Part shown: piece by piece, positions 52,020 through 60,064 of the stretch | Position numbering within the stretch: position 1 is the stretch's first letter | Layout of the letters: every line of letters starts with the position of its first letter | NCBI GenBank assembly: GCA_020634455.1 | Contig: JACKBQ010000003.1 | Span: 35,422 to 99,421, forward strand | Length of the DNA stretch: 64,000 nt | Source of the DNA: Ardenticatenaceae bacterium | GTDB taxonomy: Bacteria; Chloroflexota; Anaerolineae; Promineifilales; Promineifilaceae | Reading direction: 5' to 3' | Translations under genes and position numbers: made by a program | The notes under the pieces: generated by a model | Told to the model about the DNA's origin: nothing | What the model saw: the letters and a program-made list of their open reading frames with translations, nothing else | Database searches by the model: none

Positions 52020-52075
52020 AACCTCCGGGAGGTTCATCAAATGGCTTCAATCACGTGCCAAACCTCCCGGAGGTT
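52020..52075. repeat. two AACCTCC palindromes
   Basis: AACCTCC-G-GGAGGTT at 52020-52034 and AACCTCC-C-GGAGGTT at 52061-52075, 41 bp apart, between the SGNH-like and DUF4173 genes. They can also pair with each other. Confidence 0.8.
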
Positions 52076-52079
52076 GCAA

Positions 52080-53699
52080 TTACGATTCGGCTAAAAAGCC
52101 CAACGCCACCCACGCATGCCAGCGGGACACATTAAACAACGTCCAGCGCTGCCAGACCGTGTCCGCCACCAACGAGTCGTAGCGATACGTCAGCTCAGTG
52201 AGCAAAATTTCGTGCGGCGTGGCGTAACAATCCACCTCGTCAGACATCCAACTGCGGGTGCAGAGCGGTTTGAGCTGCGTTTCTCCATCGCCGACGGTAA
52301 GCGCCAGCCCGCGCACCAGCGCTGGCACGGCATCGTGAGACAGGCTGGCCAGATAAGCGGCATCCACATCACCCGTTTGCTCGTAGCGGGCCAGGTTTTG
52401 TTGGGCAATAAACGCATCCGGGTTAATGAGGTTGAGTGTGGCCACAAAGCCCATCACCGCCAGCAAAGCACCAATAGCAAACCGGTCCGGGCGCAGCCAG
52501 AGCGTGAGCAAAAACCAGGCCAGCGTCGCGCCCAGCCAGGCCATGCACACGTACACAATCAGGCGCAGCTCGGTGTAGCCAAAAGCGGCTTCGTACAGGG
52601 CCATTCGCCGCCACGCTGACACCAGCATCACCAGCACCAGCCCAATCAACACGGTGCCCAGGCCGTTGAACAGGCGAATCTGCCCCTTGTTTTCGCGGCG
52701 CGAGAGCCAGTTCAGCCCCAGCACCAGCAGCATGGTCAAAATGGCAACGGTGAGCAGCTCAAAAAAGCCGCGTCGGGCGTAATCGGCAAAGGTGTAGCCC
52801 GCTTCAGTGACGTTGGCCGCGCCGCCAAACAGGTAGGTGAACTGGATGCCCACGAAGGCGGCAAAGAGCATGTTTACCAACACCAAAATGGTGCTGGTTT
52901 CAATAAATCCAATGGAAAAATGGTTGGGCAGGGTCGCCAGACCGCGCTCCAGGTCACTTTGTTCCTCATCATCAGCGCGACGGGTGAGCGCCAGCGCCAA
53001 TCCGCCTGCAAACAGCACGCTCATCAGCAGAATGAGGATGCCGCGCCAAATCCATTCGCCCAGATGGTTAAAAATGTCCAGCGAGAACAGTTGATCTACG
53101 TAATCGGCAAAAATGAGGTCGGCGGAGCTGAGCAGCATGGTGAAAACGAGCAAAACGGGCAGGGCTAACAGCAATCCACGCAGCAGGGGGAGCAGGCGAG
53201 TACGGCCGTTTCCATCCTTCCTCATCTCCTGCACCGTGGGCCGAATCACGGGAGCCGACAGTGCCAAACTGCGGCCAAAGACCCGCAGCGGCAGCAGGAT
53301 GTAGCCCACTAAATTGAGATTGGCCACCCGCCCGGCGGCGTAAAAAAAGGCAAGATAGGCCAGCAGGCAAAGCACCGCCAGTACGTTGAGCGTGGTCAGG
53401 GTGCTGTTAGTGCGCAGCGCGGCCATGCTGGCAAAAAAGAACAAGGGCAGCAGCAGCCACAGGTTTTGCTTGGTGGGGGAGATAGTTTCGGTACGGCCGT
53501 TCCACCACAGCCCACCAACCACCAGCGCCACAAACAGCAGCAGCGAAATGCCCAGCGGTTTGCCGTAAAACAGCCAGTCAGCCAGGATGCCCAGGAAAAC
53601 GGCCGTTTGCACCAGGCGCAATGGCGCACGCAGCGGCAACGGTTCGGGAGATTCAGGTTGAATCGGTTTCGCAATGAGTTCGTCGTGTGTGGTTTCCAT
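52080..53699 (-). CDS. DUF4173 multi-span membrane protein
   Basis: A 539-residue membrane protein with roughly twelve spans. ALRTNSTLTTLNVLAVLCLLAYLAFFYA, ADLIFADYVDQLFS and ALYEAAFGYTELRLIVYVCMAWLGATLAWFLL are DUF4173 features. The C-terminal 120 residues face outside or inside as a small soluble domain (DVDAAYLASLSHDAVPALVRG). Function unknown. I start at ATG 53699 with AGGAG five bases upstream; the frame continues to 53801 without support. Confidence 0.85.
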   Translation of the reverse strand: METTHDELIAKPIQPESPEPLPLRAPLRLVQTAVFLGILADWLFYGKPLGISLLLFVALVVGGLWWNGRTETISPTKQNLWLLLPLFFFASMAALRTNSTLTTLNVLAVLCLLAYLAFFYAAGRVANLNLVGYILLPLRVFGRSLALSAPVIRPTVQEMRKDGNGRTRLLPLLRGLLLALPVLLVFTMLLSSADLIFADYVDQLFSLDIFNHLGEWIWRGILILLMSVLFAGGLALALTRRADDEEQSDLERGLATLPNHFSIGFIETSTILVLVNMLFAAFVGIQFTYLFGGAANVTEAGYTFADYARRGFFELLTVAILTMLLVLGLNWLSRRENKGQIRLFNGLGTVLIGLVLVMLVSAWRRMALYEAAFGYTELRLIVYVCMAWLGATLAWFLLTLWLRPDRFAIGALLAVMGFVATLNLINPDAFIAQQNLARYEQTGDVDAAYLASLSHDAVPALVRGLALTVGDGETQLKPLCTRSWMSDEVDCYATPHEILLTELTYRYDSLVADTVWQRWTLFNVSRWHAWVALGFLAES

Positions 53700-53715
53700 G
53701 TTTGCTCCTGTATAA

Positions 53716-53771
53716 AACCTCCCGCAGGCTTCATACAAATACAGTGTTCCAAAACAAACCTGCGGGAGGTT
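53716..53771. repeat. AACCTCCCGCAGG inverted repeat
   Basis: AACCTCCCGCAGG and CCTGCGGGAGGTT are perfect 13-base arms with a 30-nt loop, between the DUF4173 and VanZ-like genes. Same AACCTCC family. Confidence 0.8.
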
Positions 53772-53782
53772 GTGCGATGAAG

Positions 53783-54193
53783 TTATTTCCGTCTTGCGCA
53801 AAAGTAGAAAACAGTCGCCGCCCCCAGCATATCCATCGTCAGGTCCAAAACTTCATCAAACGCGGGGATGATGTGCTTGAAGGAGGCAATTTGCAGAAAT
53901 TCCTGGACAAAACCGAACAGCAGCATCAGGCCAAAGTACAGCCAAAAGCGCTGCCGCAGGCTGGGAAACAGCCACAAAACGCCGCCCCCCATCAGCGCAA
54001 AAACGGCAAAATGGCCGATGATATGCGAAAGTTGGGTGCCAAAAATAAAGTTGGCAAAGGTCTCGAATCCAGGTGAAACGGTGGCCAGCCAGCCAAACGG
54101 AAACAGGGCAGTGGCAATGAATAAAATGAGGGCGAGGATGAGATACGGCCGTTCCGCCCCCATCGTCTTGTTTTGTCGTTTATCGAGTTGCAT
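53783..54193 (-). CDS. VanZ-like membrane protein
   Basis: A 136-residue protein with about four spans: PYLILALILFIATALFPF, SHIIGHFAVFALMGGGVLW, FWLYFGLMLLFGFVQEFLQ and TMDMLGAATVFYF. The FVQEFLQ...FDEVLDLTMDMLG block is the VanZ pattern. VanZ-like proteins give some resistance to glycopeptides in enterococci; the role here is unknown. GGAG lies 8 nt before ATG 54193; longer frames lack a ribosome site. Confidence 0.75.
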   Translation of the reverse strand: MQLDKRQNKTMGAERPYLILALILFIATALFPFGWLATVSPGFETFANFIFGTQLSHIIGHFAVFALMGGGVLWLFPSLRQRFWLYFGLMLLFGFVQEFLQIASFKHIIPAFDEVLDLTMDMLGAATVFYFCARRK

Positions 54194-54348
54194 AATTGTG
54201 GCTCCAATAAAAATTAAAGAATCTGCGTTCATCTGCGAATTTCTATTCATGGTAAACTTTGAGGCAGGCCGCCAACAACGCTTCAATTGCCGATCAAAAT
54301 GCACTCAAGTGCTTGACCGCGTTCAGCCAAATGAGGAATGTTACGGGC

Positions 54349-55083
54349 ATGTTGAACTTACTCATCGTTGAAGACAATGAAAAATTGCGACCAGCCCTGA
54401 AGGCTGGTTTGGAAGATTTAGGCTCGGTGCAGGTGATTCACGATTGCCCGACGGGCGAAGAGGCGCTGGAGTTTTGCCTGGGGCAGACGCCACACGTTAT
54501 TTTGATGGATGTACAGCTGGCGGGGGTGATGAATGGCATCGAAACGGCCGTTGCCATCCGCCGCGAATTTCCCCGACTCCCCGTGGTGTTTTACTCCATC
54601 CAGGACGACGACGACTATTACCGGGCATTCCGCCGCAGCGGCATCCTCAGCCATTACGCCTATGTGCGCAAATCCAACTACCTCCTGCCCACGATGATTG
54701 TGCCGCTGTTGGAAGATGCCGTGAACGGCCGTTCCTTCATTGACCCCGACATCGAATCCCGCGTGCAGGAAGTGCGCCGCAAAGATGAAAACGCCCCGAT
54801 GGACATCCTGGAACCGAACGAGCAGGCCGTGGCCCGCATGGTGGCCCAGGGCATGAGCAACGAACAAATCGCCGCCCGCATGGGCTTCCGCGACAAGCGC
54901 ACCATCAGCCGCATCAACGGCCAAATCTACACCGCCTGGGGCCTCAACGACACCACCACCGACGAAAAAGTCGCCCGCACCCGCGTCGCCATCATCCTCA
55001 ACGCCGGGCAATTCATCCACTGGAACGAAGAAGGTCTGCCCCACATCATGAACGACCACGGCGAATGGACGCCCTGGGAATGA
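54349..55083 (+). CDS. NarL/LuxR-type response regulator
   Basis: A 244-residue regulator. The receiver domain (LLIVEDNEKLRPALKAGLEDLG, phospho-acceptor in VILMDVQLAGVMNG) occupies residues 1-125. The C-terminal GerE-type helix-turn-helix is LEPNEQAVARMVAQGMSNEQIAARMGFRDKRTISRINGQIY. It is the partner of the adjacent histidine kinase. I start at ATG 54349 by domain position; an ATG six codons upstream is possible, and the frame reaches 54259. The signal is unknown. Confidence 0.88.
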   Translation: MLNLLIVEDNEKLRPALKAGLEDLGSVQVIHDCPTGEEALEFCLGQTPHVILMDVQLAGVMNGIETAVAIRREFPRLPVVFYSIQDDDDYYRAFRRSGILSHYAYVRKSNYLLPTMIVPLLEDAVNGRSFIDPDIESRVQEVRRKDENAPMDILEPNEQAVARMVAQGMSNEQIAARMGFRDKRTISRINGQIYTAWGLNDTTTDEKVARTRVAIILNAGQFIHWNEEGLPHIMNDHGEWTPWE

Positions 55084-55090
55084 CCCGTCA

Positions 55091-55159
55091 TCGGTAAGCC
55101 GTAAACGGTAATCGGTAAAAAAGAGAACCGATTACCGCTTACCGACCACCGATTACCGA
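55091..55159. repeat. CGGTAATCGGT/ACCGATTACCG hairpin
   Basis: TCGGTAAGCCGTAAACGGTAATCGGT is inverted as ACCGATTACCGCTTACCGACC and again ACCGATTACCG. It fills the gap between the response regulator and kinase genes, where it may weaken read-through to the kinase. Confidence 0.75.
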
Positions 55160-55161
55160 AA

Positions 55162-57324
55162 ATGAGCGATATCCTCCTCCTCGACTGGGCCATCATGGCC
55201 GTAAGCCTCTTCAACACCATCCTGCTCACCTGGCTGGGGCTAACGGTCGTCTTCAATTCGGAGCGTCGGGATTGGGGGGTGTGGATTGCCACGATTGGCT
55301 TGCTGCTGGGCGCACTTTTCTTCGTCAGCCACACCGCCATCGTGGGGCTGGGGCTCACCAATCTAACCTGGCGCAACATGATTTTCTGGTGGACGGCCGG
55401 GCTCATTCCCGCCATCATGCTGCCTTATGCCTGGTTTATCATCATGCTGTGGTACGCAGGTTACTGGAATGTGCCCCACAACCAGCTTCGTCGGCGGCAA
55501 AAATGGTGGTTGCGGCTTACTACAGGCATGATGCTGTTTGGCTTGCTGGCTTTGTTCGCGGGTGTGCTGCTGCTGGCCATTCCCTCACGCGCGTTAAATC
55601 CGCTGCGTGGCTTCATTCGGTATTCCATCGCGGGCATCCCGCTGCTGGCTGTTGGCTATTCGGTTTATGTGCTGCTTTGCATTGGCTTGGCTTTAGATGC
55701 GCTCCGTCAACCGGCCGTTTCGCGGCGTGTCATGGGGCTGGTGGCTCGCCGCCGCGCCCAGCCGTGGCTCTCATCTGCTTCGCTGGCGCTCATGGTGGTC
55801 TCGCTGCTGGTCACAGGCGTCATGCTTTGGATTGTGCAGGATGCCCGCCAACGTACTTTTTTGGAGATTTACCTGGAGGCGCAGTTAACCATCGCCATTT
55901 TAGATTTGCTCATTGCCAGCATTATTGCCGTGGTAATCGTGTTGTTGGGTCGGGCGGTTGTCTCTTATGAGGTGTTTACGGGCAAAACGCTGCCGCGCGG
56001 TGGGTTGCGGCGGCAGTGGCGGCAAGCAGTGGGTCTGGCGGCCGGGTACAGCATCGCCATTGGGGGCACGATTGCCATTCAGCTACGGCCGTTATACTCC
56101 CTTCTCCTCACGGCCATGCTCATGACCTTCTTTTTTGCGATGGTGAGCTGGCGCACGTTTGCGGAACGAGAACGGTACATTGCCCATTTACGGCCGTTTG
56201 TCGCCAGCAACCGGCTGGTCGAGCAGCTCATCGCCCAAACCGACCCGCAAGAAGTGGATTTCATCACCCCGTTTTACGCCCTCTGCGCCGATGTGCTGGA
56301 TGCCCGCGTTGCCTACCTGGCGGCGTTAGGCCCGATGGCTCCACTGGTCGGATCACCCATCAGCTATCCCGCTTCGGCCCCGCCGTTGCCCTCTTTGGCC
56401 CACATCGCCGACCGCTTCAGTGGTGCCGAAAACGAAATGTTTTCGCTGGATGCCGACGAGTTTGGCGCGGCCATCTGGGCCATCCCCCTCTGGAGCGAGC
56501 GCGGGCTGTCTGGTGTGCTGCTACTCGGCGAAAAAAGCGACAGTGGTCTGTACACGCAGGAGGAAATTGAGATTGCCCGCGTCATCAGCGAGCGGCTCAT
56601 TGACACCCATGCCAGCGCTGAAATGTCACGCCGCCTGATGGAAATTCAGCGGCAGCGACTGGCCCAAACCCAAATTATTGACCAAAAGACCCGCCGCGTG
56701 CTGCACGACGATATCTTGCCAGACATTCAGGCCGCGCTCATCGCTCTCAGTAGCGCCACGACCAATGGGCAGGCGGAAAATGAAAAGACACAGCGCGCCC
56801 TAAAATTGATGACCGACGCGCACAAGCAAATTTCTGACTTGCTGCACGACATGCCCACCACAAGCGCCCCAGAAGTTGCCCGACTGGGATTCATCACCGC
56901 GTTTCAGCGCATTGTGGAGAATGATTTTTCTACGGTTTTTGATGAAATCAGGTGGCAAATTACCCCAGAAGCGGAAGCAGCGGCCAAAACGCTGCCCACA
57001 CTGACGGCCGAAGTTGTGTTTTATGCCGCCAGAGAGGTGGTACGCAATGCGGCCAAACATGGGCGGGGCGGCCAAGCGGAACGGCCGTTAACCCTCACCA
57101 TCGCCATGCAGCACACGGATGAACTCACCATCATCATCACCGACGATGGTGTGGGGTTGGGCAACACCAACACGTCTGGTTCTGGCCAGGGGCTGGCGTT
57201 ACACAGCACGATGATGGCTGTGGTTGGCGGAGAAGTGGTGGTGGATACGGCCGTTCACCAATTTACCCGCGTCACTTTGAACGTACCGGTTAATCCTGCG
57301 CCCGCCTTCGCCAGTAACGCATAA
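55162..57324 (+). CDS. membrane sensor histidine kinase with GAF-like domain (NarX/DesK type)
   Basis: A 720-residue kinase. About eight membrane spans in the first 350 residues form a sensor module, then a GAF-like domain (VEQLIAQTDPQEVDFITPFYALCADVLDARVAYL) at about 355-500. The HisKA_3-type phospho-acceptor His is at 515 in RRVLHDDILPDIQAALIAL. HATPase_c follows, with N-box VVRNAAKHG, G1 ITDDGVGLG and GQGLALHSTMMAVVGG. It should phosphorylate the upstream response regulator. The last 35 bp overlap the convergent MBL gene. Confidence 0.88.
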   Translation: MSDILLLDWAIMAVSLFNTILLTWLGLTVVFNSERRDWGVWIATIGLLLGALFFVSHTAIVGLGLTNLTWRNMIFWWTAGLIPAIMLPYAWFIIMLWYAGYWNVPHNQLRRRQKWWLRLTTGMMLFGLLALFAGVLLLAIPSRALNPLRGFIRYSIAGIPLLAVGYSVYVLLCIGLALDALRQPAVSRRVMGLVARRRAQPWLSSASLALMVVSLLVTGVMLWIVQDARQRTFLEIYLEAQLTIAILDLLIASIIAVVIVLLGRAVVSYEVFTGKTLPRGGLRRQWRQAVGLAAGYSIAIGGTIAIQLRPLYSLLLTAMLMTFFFAMVSWRTFAERERYIAHLRPFVASNRLVEQLIAQTDPQEVDFITPFYALCADVLDARVAYLAALGPMAPLVGSPISYPASAPPLPSLAHIADRFSGAENEMFSLDADEFGAAIWAIPLWSERGLSGVLLLGEKSDSGLYTQEEIEIARVISERLIDTHASAEMSRRLMEIQRQRLAQTQIIDQKTRRVLHDDILPDIQAALIALSSATTNGQAENEKTQRALKLMTDAHKQISDLLHDMPTTSAPEVARLGFITAFQRIVENDFSTVFDEIRWQITPEAEAAAKTLPTLTAEVVFYAAREVVRNAAKHGRGGQAERPLTLTIAMQHTDELTIIITDDGVGLGNTNTSGSGQGLALHSTMMAVVGGEVVVDTAVHQFTRVTLNVPVNPAPAFASNA

Positions 57325-58195
57325 TCCCGTCCACGCTCATGTACAGCGGATTGGCGGCTGCGTAATGGGCAATTGCGGCTTCGTCCAATCCCGCTGCTCT
57401 GGCCCGTTCGGCAAACCAATGTTCGTAGGCAGTCAAAATGTCATCTCGCTCCAGCCCAGCCTGCATTTGCGTTTGGATGAATACGGCCGTTTCTCGCACC
57501 AATGCTTTTACAGCAGAAAGATGCCCTTGCACGTCCGCTACCAATCCAAAATGCGTGGGATAAATTTGCCGGAACTTTTGGGCTAACAGACGATCTAGCG
57601 TGGCTTCCCACACCTCTAAATCAAATTCAGGCGGTGGTGCGGGAATATCGGGCAGGCCAAAACCAGGCAACTGAACGGCCGCTGCATCCCCTGTAAATGC
57701 CACATCGCCAATGACGTATACGTGATGGTGTCGGGCATGGCCTGGCGTTTCCAAAGCTGTAATTTTTAAACCCGCAATCTCTAAAATGTCATTGTCGAAC
57801 AGTTCGGTGACTCTGTCGGCAGGTGCAGGCAGCATTTCCCCCCAAAGCAGATCCATTTTGTCACCGTAAATGCGCTGGGCGCTAGCCATTAACTTTTCTG
57901 GGGAGATGAGATGACGAGCGCCAAAGCTGTGTACGTAAACCTGCGCACCTTGCTGTGCCCACCAGCCTGCCGCGCCCGCATGGTCGAGGTGAATGTGTGT
58001 TACCAGCACATGCTTAATTTGCTCGGGCTCAAAGCCAAGTTTGCGAATTTGGCTTAAAAGCGTCGTAAGTGTGGAGCCAGGGCCAGTTTCAATCAAAATT
58101 GGCCCTTCTGGCCCAACGACCAGGTAAGCGGCCGTTACTTCGGGATTTCCCTGAAAATTCAGGTCTAGAATGTGAATATCTGGATTTGTAATCAT
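57290..58195 (-). CDS. MBL-fold metallo-hydrolase
   Basis: A 301-residue metallo-beta-lactamase-fold protein. It has THIHLDHAG (HxHxDH), a later GHARHHHVYVIGDVAFTGDAA with the His and Asp ligands, and YPTHFG for the last His. These are the glyoxalase II/ RNase Z-like set binding two metals. Substrate unknown; quorum lactonase or thioesterase roles are possible. No Shine-Dalgarno; TATTAT ends six bases before the ATG. Its last codons overlap the end of the kinase gene, tail to tail. Confidence 0.87.
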   Translation of the reverse strand: MITNPDIHILDLNFQGNPEVTAAYLVVGPEGPILIETGPGSTLTTLLSQIRKLGFEPEQIKHVLVTHIHLDHAGAAGWWAQQGAQVYVHSFGARHLISPEKLMASAQRIYGDKMDLLWGEMLPAPADRVTELFDNDILEIAGLKITALETPGHARHHHVYVIGDVAFTGDAAAVQLPGFGLPDIPAPPPEFDLEVWEATLDRLLAQKFRQIYPTHFGLVADVQGHLSAVKALVRETAVFIQTQMQAGLERDDILTAYEHWFAERARAAGLDEAAIAHYAAANPLYMSVDGIMRYWRRRAQD

Positions 58196-58201
58196 TTAGC
58201 A

Positions 58202-58207
58202 ATAATA
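58202..58207 (-). promoter_or_regulatory. -10 box, leaderless promoter of the MBL gene
   Basis: On the minus strand TATTAT is followed by six bases and the ATG at 58195. The -35 is not clear. Confidence 0.5.
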
Positions 58208-58265
58208 TCAGTTTATCCCTAGAATGGCGGATCATTTTTTCCGCTTGTATCTAAAAAAATACCCA

Positions 58266-59510
58266 TCAGCTCAAATTGGCGCTTTCCATTACCTGCCACA
58301 GCTGGTAACGGCCGTTGCCGCGCCCGCGCCAGTAATGATCTCGTTCTGAATTTCGCAGGTACGATTTGGCTGCCAAACGGCCGTTGTCAAAAAAGCGCCG
58401 CGCCACCGACAGGCGCTGACCGTTCCCCGTTATCCCTTGCATAAACAGGTCTGTCAACGTCTGATTGATCCGCTTTTGGCGTCCTTTTGGCTGTTGCGCG
58501 TGTGGCCCAACGTAGCTGTTTGGTAATTGCCAGGCCACATAGCTTTTGCCCTGCGGCCCTTGCTGTCCGTTAAAATCCTTAAACTGAAATGTAGCTTGTC
58601 CTTGTTCCCAAGCGCGTGCTTGTAAATTGCCCGCCGTAGCTGCTGGGCCGATGGCAAACTGCGCCTGCCGCTTCACTTTCGCTTTGCGTTCATAGCGGCG
58701 CTGCGTGCGCGGTTTTACGTCTGTCAGGTGAGCGACTGTGGCGCGGGCAATTGGCTTTTTGCTCTGGGCTGCTTGGCTGCGGCTGCTGTGAAATGTTGCG
58801 TACAGATGCGCCCGCACCGTACCAATCTTTTGGCGCAAAACGGCTACCGGGATGGCCACGGGGCGCATCTTTAGCCGGGAAATCTCCAGGGCAAACGCTA
58901 CTTTTGCCACAGAACGGAGCCAGATACGGCCGTTTTCACGCACCCAAAAAATAGATTCCCCCTGCGCTAGTAGATTGCGCAGCTGTCGTACGCCGCAAAA
59001 ATTTAGTAATCCGCGTTTGCCGGTAAACAACTGCCGGGCATGATGTTCGTCTATCCAGCCACAGCCGGTGCTGTCTGTCGCTTGTAGCAACAGCCAGAGC
59101 CGCCCAGCGGCTACCTGCTCTTGCCGCAGCAGTCCAATCGCGATATCTGGGTACACTTTTACTGTTTCGGGCAGGGCGGGGGAATGAGAAACGGCCGTTT
59201 CTATTGAAACGGCCGTTGGGTCTGTTTGTTCGCGTTGAGGTGTTACCTGCTGGCGTAATGAGCGAGTAACTGCTGCACTTTCCCAACCCAAATGGGCAGG
59301 TAACTGGCTGATGGGAGTGGTTGTGGGGAACGGCCGTTGTGCAAGCTCCCTGACAGTAAACAAAGAAACCTGCTGTTTCTCTGCATTGGCATGAGATTCT
59401 TGCAGCTGGGCTCGCAAGAGCAGCAAACGCTGCTGCGCGGCCTGCAGCTCGCTCGAAATGGCGTGGCTCGGCTTGCCCACAAACGGCTCAACTTTGCGAG
59501 CAGAAGACAA
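58266..59510 (-). CDS. unknown DNA-binding-like protein of the small-RNA locus
   Basis: A 414-residue basic protein I do not recognise. Residues 17-45 form a coiled coil. The middle (YPDIAIGLLRQEQVAAGRLWLLLQATDS... LNFCGVRQLRNLLAQG) looks like a winged-helix replication or regulator domain, and PIARATVAHLTDVKPRTQRRYERKA like a second helix-turn-helix. The C-terminus RRFFDNGRLAAKSYLRNSERDHYWRGRGNGRYQLW is a compact basic domain. Start TTG 59510 by the longest conserved-looking frame; the ribosome site is weak. It is divergent from the RNA, 44 bp away. A role as replication- or partition-like protein is only a guess. Confidence 0.6.
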   Translation of the reverse strand: MSSARKVEPFVGKPSHAISSELQAAQQRLLLLRAQLQESHANAEKQQVSLFTVRELAQRPFPTTTPISQLPAHLGWESAAVTRSLRQQVTPQREQTDPTAVSIETAVSHSPALPETVKVYPDIAIGLLRQEQVAAGRLWLLLQATDSTGCGWIDEHHARQLFTGKRGLLNFCGVRQLRNLLAQGESIFWVRENGRIWLRSVAKVAFALEISRLKMRPVAIPVAVLRQKIGTVRAHLYATFHSSRSQAAQSKKPIARATVAHLTDVKPRTQRRYERKAKVKRQAQFAIGPAATAGNLQARAWEQGQATFQFKDFNGQQGPQGKSYVAWQLPNSYVGPHAQQPKGRQKRINQTLTDLFMQGITGNGQRLSVARRFFDNGRLAAKSYLRNSERDHYWRGRGNGRYQLWQVMESANLS

Positions 59511-59553
59511 CCTTAACTACACCTGACAATATCTAATCAGCACATCTGATCCA

Positions 59554-59582
59554 TTGACAGGCAGATAGCCCTATGCTATTCT
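59554..59582 (+). promoter_or_regulatory. promoter of the structured small RNA
   Basis: TTGACA and TATTCT are 17 nt apart, a near-consensus sigma-70 promoter. Transcription would begin near 59590. No open reading frame follows before the terminator. Confidence 0.8.
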
Positions 59583-59589
59583 TCTACCC

Positions 59590-59738
59590 AGCATTAGTGA
59601 GCTACCTGGGGACAAAAAATCCCCCTCCCCACTAAAGGGGCACTGTCTTAAAAGGTGTTGGCGGCACCAAAACAGTTTGAAATGGTAGCTTGCTTATACA
59701 AATCAAGGCCAGGCGCTAAGGCGCTTGGCCTTTTTTTA
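59590..59738 (+). ncRNA. structured small RNA, four-way-junction fold, family unknown
   Basis: An RNA of about 148 nt is predicted from promoter to terminator. A closing stem pairs 59596-59606 with 59684-59694 (11 bp, two wobbles). Inside are three hairpins: GGGGA/TCCCC (608-624), CCCC/GGGG (627-640) and ACTGT/ACAGT with inner GGTG/CACC (642-676), coordinates within 59600s. The 3' end is GGCCAGGCGC/GCGCTTGGCC followed by a T run. It does not match 6S, SRP, tmRNA or RNase P RNA as I know them. It lies between divergent unknown genes. Confidence 0.65.
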
Positions 59739-59863
59739 TTTGTTCGAAAAGTTAAATGGCGGACGAACAAATTTCACAGATAATGCGCAGATGACGTGAA
59801 ACGGCCGTTGCCAAAACACCCCAACTAGCAACAAAAACTCAATAGATCGCAATTTTCACCGAA

Positions 59864-59879
59864 GTAAGCGTCCACTTAC
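59864..59879. repeat. GTAAG-N6-CTTAC dyad
   Basis: A short dyad between the small RNA and the AAA gene. Together with 59922-59971 it suggests this spacer is densely regulated. The rest of 59739-60064 has one ACGGCCGT copy and no gene. Confidence 0.4.
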
Positions 59880-59921
59880 GATCTTGCGCGCTTTTGATAT
59901 ACATAATCTGCAAGTGAGCCC

Positions 59922-59971
59922 AGTCTATCAGAATAAATAGACTATGTCAACTAATCTATATGCTATAGATT
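59922..59971. promoter_or_regulatory. twin operator-like dyads upstream of the AAA gene
   Basis: AGTCTAT-N8-ATAGACT (59922-59943) and AATCTATA-TGC-TATAGATT (59953-59971) share the half-site RRTCTAT and have centres about 30 bp apart, close to three helical turns. They lie 60-110 bp upstream of the AAA promoter and may bind a protein of this locus. Confidence 0.6.
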
Positions 59972-60029
59972 TGGAAATTATTTGGTTTATATGTCTAATC
60001 ACCCCAAAATCTGGCCTTTTATCCCACTC

Positions 60030-60058
60030 TTGACAACCGAATCTTACTTATATACCAT
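60030..60058 (+). promoter_or_regulatory. promoter of the AAA ATPase gene (leaderless type)
   Basis: TTGACA and TACCAT are 17 nt apart, and the ATG 60065 follows after exactly six bases. No Shine-Dalgarno is present. Confidence 0.6.
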
Positions 60059-60064
60059 ATTGTA

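Noticed and set aside
20796..55159. CRISPR arrays
   Set aside because: The repeats are inverted hairpins at scattered gene borders, without regular direct repeats and unique spacers, and no cas genes are present.
59590..59738. 6S RNA or SRP RNA as the identity of the small RNA
   Set aside because: 6S has one long rod with a central bubble and SRP has a GGAA-capped rod; here a four-way junction is predicted.
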